Assembly (NCBI GenBank): GCA_023262855.1
Contig: JALQYQ010000041.1
Location: 1 to 47,742, forward strand
Length of the DNA: 47,742 bases
Direction: 5' to 3'
Source: Crocinitomicaceae bacterium
GTDB taxonomy: Bacteria > Bacteroidota > Bacteroidia > Flavobacteriales_D > Crocinitomicaceae
Part shown: piece by piece, positions 1 through 8,562 of the stretch
Numbering within the stretch: position 1 is the stretch's first letter
Layout of the letters: the number at the start of each line of letters is the position of its first letter
Notes under the pieces: generated by a model
Database searches by the model: none
What the model was told of the DNA's origin: nothing
Seen by the model: the letters and a program-made list of their open reading frames with translations, nothing else
Position numbers and translations under genes: made by a program

Positions 1-1924
1 TTAATGCTTCTGTTGCCGTTTCCCAATCTATCATCAATTGATCCAATTCGGATTTGACTTTGCTATATTCAGATAGTAATTTCGAAGATTCTTCTTCGTT
101 CGAATAATCTAAAAGTGCAATTTCCTCATCCATTTTTACAAGTAGTTGTTCGTGTGAGTTAATGGCGTCTTCAATCTTTTTAATCTGATTATTCAATTGA
201 TTCTTCCTTCTTTTTAGTTCTTTTGCTTCTTCGAAAGACAACTTTGGCGCATCATTCTGTTTTTTCTCCTTTTCTGAATGTGATTCAACATGTTTAACCT
301 TTTCTTCTGCTAAATCATGGAACATTTTGCGTTTTAAGAATTCCTGAACTCCAAAATGATGAATTTTTAAAGTTTTGTCTTCAATGTCCCAGATCCGATT
401 GGTCAATCCTTCCAAAAATTCGCGATCGTGAGAAACAACGATGAAAGTTCCTTCGTAGTTTTTCAATGCCTCTTTCAAAACCTCTTTGCTTTGAATGTCC
501 AAATGATTCGTTGGCTCATCCAGAATCAACACATTGGATGGGCTTAATAGTAATTGACACAAGGCTAAACGCGTACGTTCACCACCAGATAAAACTCCGA
601 CTTTTTTGTCAACATCTTCACCTGTGAAAAGAAAAGCTCCTAACACACTTCTTAAATCACGTCGTATTTCACCAGTTGCAACATCATCAACAGTTTCATA
701 AATCGTTTTTGTCTTATCCAAACTTTCAGCTTGATCTTGCGCAAAATAAGTTATTTGAGCATTGTGCCCCAAATTCACTATTCCTTCACCTTCCAGCTGA
801 TTCATGATTCGTTTCAGCAAAGTTGACTTTCCGACACCATTTGGCCCAAGCAAAGCTATCTTTTCCCCTCTACCAACAGTCAAATTGATATTTTTGAACA
901 GCACTTTGTCACCAAACGATTTTCCCATGTCATGCATTTCCAGTACCCATTTCCCAGGTTGGACACTCAAAGGGAAAGCAATTTTCATTTTTGCAACAGT
1001 TCCTTTTTCAACTTCGATAATTTCTGTCTTTTCAAGTTTTTTTATCAAGGACTGAGCGAAGGCCGCTTTGTTTTTTTTAGCTCTAAACTTATTAATAAGT
1101 TCTTCGGTGTGCTTAATCTCCTTCTCTTGTTGCTTTTTTGCGCCTTCTAAGCGTTCCAATTCTTCTTCTCTCACTTGTTTATACTTCGTATAGGCAAAAG
1201 GAAAATCAAACACCTTTCCAAGGCTAATTTCTAAGGTTCGTTTTGTAACGTTATCCAAGAACAAACGGTCGTGTGAAATAACAATAACTGCTCCTTCGAA
1301 TTTTTGTAAATAATTTTCTAGCCAACTAATCGAAATAATGTCGAGGTGATTTGTTGGCTCGTCGAGTAAAATTACATCTGGTTGGTTGACTAATATTTTA
1401 GCCAATTCAGCACGCATTTTCCAACCACCAGAAAACGTGTTTAATTCGCGGTGAACTTCTTCATCATTGAAACCTAAGCCTTTTAACGTACTTGTGATTT
1501 TCTCTTCCCAAGTGTATCCATCGTGCAAATTAAACTGATGATTCAATTCATCCAATTTATTGAGTAATTCCAAATAAGAGGTGGACTCAAAATCTGTACG
1601 ATTCACTAATTGATGGTTGATATCTTCAATATCATGTTTCAATTTTGTAAGTAGCTCATTTGAGACATTCAGGTACTCAAAAACTGATTTTGTAGAATCT
1701 ATTTTTATGTCTTGGGTTAAAAAACCAATAGTGCAATCCTTTGGCTTATGAATTTTTCCATCAGTCGGAGTGTCCCAACCAGCAATGAGTCGCATCATCG
1801 TCGACTTACCAGCACCATTTTTTCCAACTAGGCCAATTTTATCTCCTTTATTAATTTGAAGACTAACATTTTCAAACAAAAATCCTTGAGGCAAATGAAC
1901 GCCTAGCTGTTCTAAATTTATCAT
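1..1924 (-). CDS. ABC-F family ATPase, 3' end cut by window edge
   Basis: Soluble protein with two ATP-binding cassettes and no membrane domain, as in the ABC-F translation factors (EttA/Uup/Vga type) that act at the ribosomal E site. I read 641 codons from ATG at 1924; the frame is still open at position 1, so the C-terminus lies outside the window. Visible: first Walker A GKNGAGKS (residues 34-41), first signature FSGGW, Walker B LLDEPTNHLD, a charged linker with many Lys and Glu, second Walker A GPNGVGKS, second signature LSGGE, second LILDEPTNHLD, then a C-terminal coiled coil rich in Lys, Glu and Leu. Two intact cassettes suggest active ATPase. The subfamily (Uup-like with a C-terminal coiled coil versus an antibiotic-protection type) cannot be settled; the coiled coil favours Uup-like. 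A -7 box ends 4 nt before the ATG. Confidence 0.93.
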   Translation of the reverse strand, partial: MINLEQLGVHLPQGFLFENVSLQINKGDKIGLVGKNGAGKSTMMRLIAGWDTPTDGKIHKPKDCTIGFLTQDIKIDSTKSVFEYLNVSNELLTKLKHDIEDINHQLVNRTDFESTSYLELLNKLDELNHQFNLHDGYTWEEKITSTLKGLGFNDEEVHRELNTFSGGWKMRAELAKILVNQPDVILLDEPTNHLDIISISWLENYLQKFEGAVIVISHDRLFLDNVTKRTLEISLGKVFDFPFAYTKYKQVREEELERLEGAKKQQEKEIKHTEELINKFRAKKNKAAFAQSLIKKLEKTEIIEVEKGTVAKMKIAFPLSVQPGKWVLEMHDMGKSFGDKVLFKNINLTVGRGEKIALLGPNGVGKSTLLKRIMNQLEGEGIVNLGHNAQITYFAQDQAESLDKTKTIYETVDDVATGEIRRDLRSVLGAFLFTGEDVDKKVGVLSGGERTRLALCQLLLSPSNVLILDEPTNHLDIQSKEVLKEALKNYEGTFIVVSHDREFLEGLTNRIWDIEDKTLKIHHFGVQEFLKRKMFHDLAEEKVKHVESHSEKEKKQNDAPKLSFEEAKELKRRKNQLNNQIKKIEDAINSHEQLLVKMDEEIALLDYSNEEESSKLLSEYSKVKSELDQLMIDWETATEAL

Positions 1925-1928
1925 AGTG

Positions 1929-1936
1929 CAAAGATA
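1929..1936 (-). promoter_or_regulatory. -7 promoter box of the ABC-F gene
   Basis: The minus strand reads TATCTTTG followed by CACT and then the ATG at 1924. This matches the Bacteroidota -7 consensus TAnnTTTG. A transcription start at the usual distance would fall on or next to the ATG, so the mRNA may be leaderless. No strong -33 TTTG is seen at the usual spacing. Confidence 0.5.
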
Positions 1937-1972
1937 GTTTTCACCTTTTATTTATCCTAAAAGCTATAAAAC

Positions 1973-2000
1973 AAAAAAGCCCCGTCATAAACGGGGCTTT
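1973..2000 (-). terminator. Rho-independent terminator of the T9SS operon
   Basis: A perfect 10-bp stem, AAAGCCCCGT (1976-1985) against ACGGGGCTTT (1991-2000), has a 5-nt loop and on the minus strand is followed by six T residues. It lies 18 nt past the gldN stop and ends the minus-strand transcript. Confidence 0.88.
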
Positions 2001-2017
2001 CTCCAAAGTATGTTCAA

Positions 2018-3055
2018 TTAGAAACTCCAAACATCGTGTTCTAAAGTTCTAATTTCTTCTTTAATTTTTTCTGCTTCAAATAAAGCATCAACGCCTGCTT
2101 TGTAAGTATCAATTTTTCTATCATATACATTTGATTCTTTGTACATCACAGAAGAGAATCTACGTTTCCAAAACAAGTCATCAAAACTCATCCATTGCGC
2201 ATCATTCTGATCGTTGTATGTGAAATAGTTATTTAGGACATAACGACAGTGAGGAAAGTACAACCAGAATAACTCTTTGTATTTACCACCTTCTTTTGCA
2301 CCAGATGTAGCTGCCGAAGCACCACCTTCATAAATAACTGGAGCAATCCCTAAAATTCTCACATCAAGAACTGATCTTTCTTTATCAAAGAACCAATCTT
2401 CTTTCAAACGATATTGAACAATGTGCTCTGACAAAATCATTTCTTTCTCTTGGTATTCTTCAGTAACAGTTGTTTCGATTCCAGTGAAGAAATCAACAAT
2501 AACTGAATCCGTCCCATCAACCACTGAAGGTATTGGTCTAAATTCTTTGTTACCTAAAACACAAAGTCTAGAATCAATATCATCTCTAAATTCTTTATCC
2601 GTGTAATAATTTAAACCTGGACCGTGTTCAATTGGATATTTAAATTGATCACCATCAGGAGGCAATACTGAGAAGAAATCATAAGGATTATTCGCAGAGT
2701 ACATTGTTAAATCACCATTAATAATATGATGTTTCAAAACAGTCCACAAACTCCATCGAGATGAATTCTTTACCCAAATTGTATCTTGGTATTTATCAAA
2801 CGGATAATACAATGGATGATTTATCTTTTCTCTAAGATCGATAAAAGCCCATACACGTTTACTCCAAACAACATCTGCTTCACGCACGTGTTCGTATGGA
2901 ATTAACTTTTTGGTTGGAATATGTTCTTGAATATAAACACCATCTACAACACCACCTGGTTGGACATTAACTGGTCCACCGTTGATCCCTTCTGGCTGTG
3001 CCATTCCATAAAATGAAACTGCCATTACACATATCAATAAATATTTCATAATCAA
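2018..3055 (-). CDS. gldN: GldN/PorN, T9SS periplasmic ring component
   Basis: Last gene of the T9SS block. GldN/PorN binds the lipoprotein GldK/PorK to form the large periplasmic ring on the inner face of the outer membrane, and contacts the GldM periplasmic arm. The 345-residue product begins with a short hydrophobic signal (about residues 4-18, ending near YGMAQ) and continues with the conserved N-terminal stretch DGVYIQEHIPTKKLIPYEHV and WSKRVWAFIDLREKIN, recognisable as GldN. The first ATG gives MIMKYL; the internal Met3 is an equally possible start. It follows gldM by 45 nt and is closed by a strong terminator. Identification rests on sequence and on the conserved order K-L-M-N. Confidence 0.96.
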   Translation of the reverse strand: MIMKYLLICVMAVSFYGMAQPEGINGGPVNVQPGGVVDGVYIQEHIPTKKLIPYEHVREADVVWSKRVWAFIDLREKINHPLYYPFDKYQDTIWVKNSSRWSLWTVLKHHIINGDLTMYSANNPYDFFSVLPPDGDQFKYPIEHGPGLNYYTDKEFRDDIDSRLCVLGNKEFRPIPSVVDGTDSVIVDFFTGIETTVTEEYQEKEMILSEHIVQYRLKEDWFFDKERSVLDVRILGIAPVIYEGGASAATSGAKEGGKYKELFWLYFPHCRYVLNNYFTYNDQNDAQWMSFDDLFWKRRFSSVMYKESNVYDRKIDTYKAGVDALFEAEKIKEEIRTLEHDVWSF

Positions 3056-3100
3056 ACTTTATTAACGTTTAACATTCTAAACAAATTCCTCTTTATCAGA

Positions 3101-4837
3101 TTACAGTTTTACAGCACAAGTTGAAGGTTTTCCACCTGTACCTGTACCACTATAGATACAAGAGAATGTTGCTATCGAACCTGCCGGAGCAGCTTTCAAT
3201 AATCTTAATGCATCATCAGTTAAATTTGCACCTGATCCACTAACTGGTTTCGGAGCTCCTGAAACAGATAAAATCCATTTTGTAACTTGGAATTTCGCTT
3301 TAGTCAAAGGAATTCCAGGACCATACTTAGCATACAAAACTTTAGGAGTTCTTGTTGCTGCTTTGTCTCCATCACCATAAGTACCCCAGAAAATCTCTGC
3401 TTTAGGCATTGGCTGGATTTGGAACTCAAATGTACCTAAACTAACACTTTTGTTTGTCGCAGTACTTTTACCAGAAACAGTGATTTTACAAGTCTTACCT
3501 GCTCCTGGAGTTGCAATCCATTGTGCTCCCGATTTTGCTAATGTTACACCGCTTCCTGAAACAGAAGTTTGATCGTAACCAGAAGCAACAGCCTCAACTA
3601 CGTTAGCATAACCACGGTATAGAACTCGCATGTCAGGCAAAGAAACAGTTCCTTGAGGTTTCATTACAATAATTTTCTTTTCCCAAGGCATTGTTTTTGG
3701 AACACCTGATTTGTTCAAGATTGTAATTGTACCTTTAAGGTTCATTTCAGAACTTCCAGCTTTTGCAGTTACAAAACCACGTCCATCATGTGTCTCTTTC
3801 AAAGTACCTCCATTAACAGTTACAATTGGTTGTTTGTCAGAATCAAACGCTGCCATCATTACTTCAATGTTTACCTCTTCGTTTTGATTTGCTACTTCAG
3901 GACCATATGCCAATGCAACAATTTTGTTGAATGAATATTCTCCTCCACCAACACGTCCTCTAACTAAAGCAACTGCATCCGCACGAGCTGTTAGAATTTC
4001 TTTTTGCAAAGAAGATAATGAAGCCAAAGCTGCTACTGAAGGAGAGTGATCGAATGTTTTACCAATCCAGTGAACTTCACCTTCTTCGTTCTCTTCCATT
4101 TTAACGCGCTCCAATTTTGTCAATGATTGATAAATTTTAATCAATGCTTCTTGGTCATCAATCGCAACAGTTTTCATTGCTTTTTCCAACTGACCTTTTA
4201 AATCCTTGAAATCTTTGTATTTATTGATTTTAGGATCCTTGAAAGAGTATTTCTTTTCAGGTGTACTTGAAGAAGAAGCAATCAATTCAGTCAAATCTGT
4301 ACGGTATTTATTATATGATTCCCATAACTTTTTACCGTTTCCTGAAGGGTTTTTCAAATCTTCCGCAATACCCATAACAAGCATTGGTTCATCGTATTTG
4401 TCCTTACCTTCTACATGCATTAAATTCATGCGTGCTGGTTTCAATGGTTCTTTATCACTGTACGCAGAAGTGATAATCGCTTCTTCTCCAGTTTTAGTAA
4501 CATCTTCACCACATGTTTTAAGAATCTCGATTTTCATTTTATCAATCATCTTAATTTGGTCAGCTGTCATTTTGTCGATTTTATTAACAACCAACAACAA
4601 CGCTTTTGCTTTTTTCATAACGTCAGGTGCTGATTTATCTTCAGCAACTTCTTTTAAGTCTGATTTTTTTTCTTCACCACGACCATACTCATTCAAGTTT
4701 GAAATTTGAATGTTTTCTTCGATCGCTACGAATGCATCCAAAATCGCTTTGGATACGTTAAGAGCCAGAAGTGCGGTAAGTACTAAGTACATCATACCGA
4801 TCATCTTCTGTCTTGGGGTTTCTTTTCCTCCTGCCAT
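3101..4837 (-). CDS. gldM: GldM/PorM, T9SS motor periplasmic shaft
   Basis: Inner-membrane protein that with GldL forms the proton-driven T9SS and gliding motor; its large periplasmic part reaches the GldKN ring. The N-terminus MAGGKETPRQKMIGMMYLVL is diagnostic, with one membrane helix at about residues 14-31 (MYLVLTALLALNVSKAILDA). The rest is periplasmic: a helical region to about residue 300, then beta-rich Ig-like domains ending in a Gly/Ser/Thr-rich segment and CAVKL. At 578 residues it is longer than the roughly 515 residues known for F. johnsoniae GldM and P. gingivalis PorM; the extra length was not localised. It lies 72 nt downstream of gldL and is probably co-transcribed. Confidence 0.97.
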   Translation of the reverse strand: MAGGKETPRQKMIGMMYLVLTALLALNVSKAILDAFVAIEENIQISNLNEYGRGEEKKSDLKEVAEDKSAPDVMKKAKALLLVVNKIDKMTADQIKMIDKMKIEILKTCGEDVTKTGEEAIITSAYSDKEPLKPARMNLMHVEGKDKYDEPMLVMGIAEDLKNPSGNGKKLWESYNKYRTDLTELIASSSSTPEKKYSFKDPKINKYKDFKDLKGQLEKAMKTVAIDDQEALIKIYQSLTKLERVKMEENEEGEVHWIGKTFDHSPSVAALASLSSLQKEILTARADAVALVRGRVGGGEYSFNKIVALAYGPEVANQNEEVNIEVMMAAFDSDKQPIVTVNGGTLKETHDGRGFVTAKAGSSEMNLKGTITILNKSGVPKTMPWEKKIIVMKPQGTVSLPDMRVLYRGYANVVEAVASGYDQTSVSGSGVTLAKSGAQWIATPGAGKTCKITVSGKSTATNKSVSLGTFEFQIQPMPKAEIFWGTYGDGDKAATRTPKVLYAKYGPGIPLTKAKFQVTKWILSVSGAPKPVSGSGANLTDDALRLLKAAPAGSIATFSCIYSGTGTGGKPSTCAVKL

Positions 4838-4909
4838 GATTAATTAAATTTTATTGGTTTTCAATAAATTAATGTTCAATTACTTTAAAGTAACAGATTA
4901 ATTAAAAAA

Positions 4910-5725
4910 TTAACCTCTTGTAATTGTCATAGCTTTCAACATGTTACCATACACGTTGTTCAAATCAGTCAAGTTTTTAGACAACATTGCCATGTTCTCT
5001 TTGTACAATCTTGTATCTTCCGCAGAAGCAGACAAGTTTGCCATCATTTCAGTAACTTGAGCTTGGAATTTCTCAGTTGCCTCTAAGTGAGATGAAGAAC
5101 CTTTCAATTGTAATTCGTAAACATTGTTCAATGCTGCCAAGTTTTTAGAAACTTTTTGCATTTGTTCACCGAATGATTCACCTTCTTTTGTATCAGCAGT
5201 CATACCTGAAATTGATACAGAAGCTCTTTCGTAAGCCGCAGACAAGTTAGCTACTTTATCAGAAGCAGCTTGTAAGCTAGAAACATAAGAATCTGTTGCA
5301 GCTGCTGCAGAAGTAACACCTTTTAATTGTGCTGCATTTTCTCCTAAAGCACGCATTCCATCTCCTAAACGCTCTAACAACGCTCCGTCAATTTTTGCTT
5401 CCTCTAACATTTTATCTAATTGATCAGTAATTCCATTACCTTTTCCACCGCGACCTGCAGCTGCTGGTAATGAATCGTGATCTAAATCATCTGAATGACC
5501 TAATGCCAATTCTGGGTACACAAGTTCCCAATTTGGATCTTCGTGAATTGGTTCGAATGCGGAGAAAATGAAGATTAATGCTTCAGTACTCAAACCAACT
5601 ACTAGCATTGGCCCTGCAAATGGCCAGTGCATGATTTTAAATAACGCTCCGACGATTACTACTGCTGCACCAAATCCATACAGCTTCGCCATAAACTTTT
5701 TCCATCCTTTACTTCCTGGTTTCAT
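4910..5725 (-). CDS. gldL: GldL/PorL, T9SS proton-driven motor subunit
   Basis: Inner-membrane motor subunit forming a pentamer around GldM helices and using the proton gradient to drive type IX secretion. Two membrane helices are visible at about residues 15-32 and 39-57. Charged residues within or beside them, K30, H33, E48 and E58, match the conserved set described for F. johnsoniae GldL (K27, H30, E49, E59) after a short gap in the inter-helix loop. The cytoplasmic part (from about residue 60) is a long predicted helical and coiled-coil region with Ala/Ser/Leu-rich repeats around residues 120-265. At 271 residues it is longer than the F. johnsoniae protein (about 215) and shorter than PorL (about 309). 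It lies between gldK and gldM. Confidence 0.97.
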   Translation of the reverse strand: MKPGSKGWKKFMAKLYGFGAAVVIVGALFKIMHWPFAGPMLVVGLSTEALIFIFSAFEPIHEDPNWELVYPELALGHSDDLDHDSLPAAAGRGGKGNGITDQLDKMLEEAKIDGALLERLGDGMRALGENAAQLKGVTSAAAATDSYVSSLQAASDKVANLSAAYERASVSISGMTADTKEGESFGEQMQKVSKNLAALNNVYELQLKGSSSHLEATEKFQAQVTEMMANLSASAEDTRLYKENMAMLSKNLTDLNNVYGNMLKAMTITRG

Positions 5726-5782
5726 AGTTTTCCTTTGTTTTTAGGTTTTAATAAAAATTACTACTTTTTGTTTGTTGTATTC

Positions 5783-7330
5783 TTAGCGAAGTTCTATATC
5801 GCTTCGAATTTCTTCGCCTCCTTCTTTGGTAATGTCACGCCCACCTCTTCCCAAGTGCGTCATCACATTTCTATAACCAACATAAGATTTGGCAGTATCT
5901 TGATATTCGTATGTACGTGTTGCATTTTGTAGATAGTAACCTACATCTTTCCACGAACCTCCGCGTAAAACTTTACGTTTCATTGATGGTGGATCCCAAT
6001 CCATTGCATCGTAACGGTAATCTGTATTCAAGTCATGAGAAAACTCATACATTGACTCATCATAAGCAGTTTCACACCACTCAGACACGTTTCCTGCCAT
6101 ACAATATAATCCCCATCCATTTGGATTGTATGAGAATACTTTCACCGTATGGAAACCACCGTCTTCGAAGTAACGACCTCTCATCGGTTTAAAGTTACCT
6201 AAGAAACATCCTGCCTCATTTCTGATGTAAGGACCACCCCAAGGGTATTGAGACATACTCAAATCACCACGTGATGCTCTCTCCCATTCTGCCTCAGTTG
6301 GTAAACGGAAATCATTCACAAATAAATCTCCCATTGCTACTAACCATGAGTTCAACAATTGTGTTCTCCAAACAGAGAAAGCTTTTGCTTGTACCCAAGT
6401 AACACCAACAATTGGATAATTATCATAAGCTGGATGCCAGAAATACATATTAGTCATTGGATCGTGGAACGAGTAAGTGAAGTCACGTACCCAACATAAT
6501 GTGTCTGGATAAACATTAATAATCTCATCAATAATGAAACGTTGACGATTTTCATGTCCACGAATACCACTATTTTGACCTTTTTTATTGATTGTTTGAC
6601 TCAAATCTAAATCTTGACCTTGAGGCTCCTCAGTAAATGGGTGAACCGGATTCTCAAGTGTTCTATGCTCGTCAATTAATTTATTTCCGTCTTTGTCATA
6701 TCCATCTGGAGAAATGTTGACACGACCGCGTTTAGCAGCTTCTCTCAAATCAATCCAATAGTATCGGAACATTAATTTACGAATATCCAACTCACGTCTT
6801 TTGTAGTAACGTTCTGGTTGAGGATAGTACATATCCGCCAAAACAGGAACTACTTCAGGATCTGAGTAGTCTATTCTACGGTCCCAATTCAATGAGAAAA
6901 TAGAACGATTTAATTCACGATCTGACGGGTCATATTCAACATATTCCAATGCACCTTCATCAAAGTACATATCTTCATAGTTGATCCAACGCTCAGCATC
7001 AGCATCATCTTCTAATCCTGCATAGATTTTTTCACGAGCAATAGAGTCACGCACCCATTCTACGAATTGGCGGTATTCATTGTTCGAAATCTCTGTTTGG
7101 TCCATGTAAAATGCTTGAACAGAAACTGTCTTCGCACGCGTTTGGTGCAAAAACGGAACGTCCATGTCATTTTCTCCCATCTGATAAGAACCAGCTGGAA
7201 TATAGACCATACCCAAAGGAATTTCAGGATGATATACAGGTCTCCCCATCGCGCCTGTAAGGTGTCCAGTTCTTGTACTACAAGAAGCTAACACAACACC
7301 TACTAATCCAATTAACAAAAGTTTTTTCAT
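5783..7330 (-). CDS. gldK: GldK/PorK, T9SS ring lipoprotein
   Basis: Outer-membrane lipoprotein that pairs with GldN in the periplasmic ring of the T9SS. The signal peptide ends in a lipobox L14-A15-S16-C17. The body is a formylglycine-generating-enzyme/sulfatase-modifying-factor fold: GMVYIPAGSYQMGENDMD near residue 40, then VGVTWVQAKAFSVWR, FRLPTEAEWERASRG, GNVSEWCETAYDES and VLRGGSWKD toward the end. In GldK this fold is structural rather than known to be catalytic. A long insertion (about residues 95-290) separates the first strand of the fold from the rest, as in known GldK. The 515-residue length is somewhat above F. johnsoniae GldK. It follows porP by 116 nt and starts the K-L-M-N run. 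Confidence 0.96.
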   Translation of the reverse strand: MKKLLLIGLVGVVLASCSTRTGHLTGAMGRPVYHPEIPLGMVYIPAGSYQMGENDMDVPFLHQTRAKTVSVQAFYMDQTEISNNEYRQFVEWVRDSIAREKIYAGLEDDADAERWINYEDMYFDEGALEYVEYDPSDRELNRSIFSLNWDRRIDYSDPEVVPVLADMYYPQPERYYKRRELDIRKLMFRYYWIDLREAAKRGRVNISPDGYDKDGNKLIDEHRTLENPVHPFTEEPQGQDLDLSQTINKKGQNSGIRGHENRQRFIIDEIINVYPDTLCWVRDFTYSFHDPMTNMYFWHPAYDNYPIVGVTWVQAKAFSVWRTQLLNSWLVAMGDLFVNDFRLPTEAEWERASRGDLSMSQYPWGGPYIRNEAGCFLGNFKPMRGRYFEDGGFHTVKVFSYNPNGWGLYCMAGNVSEWCETAYDESMYEFSHDLNTDYRYDAMDWDPPSMKRKVLRGGSWKDVGYYLQNATRTYEYQDTAKSYVGYRNVMTHLGRGGRDITKEGGEEIRSDIELR

Positions 7331-7446
7331 TCTACCTCTTTTTTATCTTCCGGACATCAAAAAATTAACATTCTACAGGATCTACTATTTTCGATATAAC
7401 GGAATCTTCCCCAAAATGGTTACAAATATTTATATTTTTTTTGAAA

Positions 7447-8391
7447 TTACAACCATCTCGGGTGATTAGAAATTGTGAGTGGTGGTTTTGGCAAGTAATA
7501 ACAATACTTAATCATCATCTCATGCGAACCTCTAGACACACTAGCTAATTTATTGATTGTTGCATCGTACGAATATCCGACAGTGAAATTTGGTAATGGC
7601 ATCCACCCTACCATAACTGCCACCGCATCCGACGTTCTAAAAGTTAAACCACCGTATGCAATATTTCTCCACACGTAACGCGCATTGATATCAGCAGAGA
7701 ACTTAACCAAATCCGTTCTCATAATTGTTTGAATATCCAAATCTCCATCAGAACCACCGATTCCAATAATTTTGTACCCACCCATCATATTGTAATGACG
7801 AGCCATTTGATATTGCTGAGGAACTGTTGCTACCGTTTGTTTCAATAAAGATTCATTTAAATGTGTAGAAGAAATTCCTGCATAGTAATTTCCATTTCCT
7901 TTCCAATAAACACCAAAATTTAAATCCAAACTTGTTGCTGCAAATTCTTTGGGTAATGTTGGATCAATCATCGTTTGTGGTGGAACCCATGTTGGAGACA
8001 TTCCAAAATTCACAATACCAACTCCAATACCTCCTGAAATAGTTCCAGCATTTAAGCTTTGATGAAATGCATAATTTAACAGCACGTTATTTTGTCTTGA
8101 AAAACCAATTGCATCATGGAAAAATGAAATACCAATACCACCATGTAATTTAGTTAAGTTTGATTCAACATTTAACACGGCTGAATTTGGCGCACCATTT
8201 ACTTTGTCCCACTGATTTCTGTAAATCGTGTTTCCACAAATTGAATTGCTACCTTGGTCAACACCCGTTTCACCAGGATTCAAACTCATTTTATCATACA
8301 TAAAATGCGTAATTAATTTATCCTGTTGAGCGACTAAACTACCAGCAACAACGGTAAATAATGACGTTAAGAGAATTATTTTTTTCTTCAT
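7447..8391 (-). CDS. porP: PorP/SprF family outer-membrane protein
   Basis: Type IX secretion system membrane protein of the PorP/SprF family, a predicted beta-barrel that anchors the T9SS ring or specific cargo at the outer membrane. The 314-residue product has a signal peptide (MKKKIILLTSLFTVVAGS, then LVAQQ) and typical family text: LITHFMYDKMSLNPGETG, YRNQWDKVNGAP, GGIGISFFHDAIGFSRQN, and a C-terminal half of alternating strands (NYYAGISSTHLNESLL, AYGGLTFRTSDAVAVMVGW, FTVGYSYDATINKL). The family has many paralogues in a genome. Its position directly before gldK copies the P. gingivalis porP-porK-porL-porM-porN order, which is why I use the porP symbol. No TAnnTTTG box was found in the 171 nt upstream. 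Confidence 0.9.
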   Translation of the reverse strand: MKKKIILLTSLFTVVAGSLVAQQDKLITHFMYDKMSLNPGETGVDQGSNSICGNTIYRNQWDKVNGAPNSAVLNVESNLTKLHGGIGISFFHDAIGFSRQNNVLLNYAFHQSLNAGTISGGIGVGIVNFGMSPTWVPPQTMIDPTLPKEFAATSLDLNFGVYWKGNGNYYAGISSTHLNESLLKQTVATVPQQYQMARHYNMMGGYKIIGIGGSDGDLDIQTIMRTDLVKFSADINARYVWRNIAYGGLTFRTSDAVAVMVGWMPLPNFTVGYSYDATINKLASVSRGSHEMMIKYCYYLPKPPLTISNHPRWL

Positions 8392-8421
8392 AAATTCTTA
8401 TTCGCTTACATAATAACCACG

Positions 8422-8445
8422 GGAGAAATTACCTAAAACTTCTCC
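8422..8445 (-). other. Small inverted repeat before porP
   Basis: GGAGAA (8422-8427) and TTCTCC (8440-8445) can pair around a 12-nt loop about 30 nt before the porP start. It could be a 5' leader hairpin; six base pairs in AT-rich DNA is weak evidence. Confidence 0.25.
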
Positions 8446-8562
8446 AATTGGCGACTAAAATAAATATTTTTCTTTACAAATGAAACTTTTTTTCCCTTTA
8501 GTTGTTAGAAAACATGGAAACAAACAAGAATGAAAAGCTTAGTTAATTTTTAAACACGGGGT

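Noticed and set aside
1..3. TTA at the left edge as the stop codon of the ABC-F gene
   Set aside because: It is out of frame with the ATG at 1924 (codons fall on 2-4, 5-7 and so on), so the gene runs past the edge.
4206..4709. Long open frames antisense to gldM and other genes (for example 167 codons here)
   Set aside because: They are shadows of strongly conserved genes on the other strand and show no family motifs or start context.
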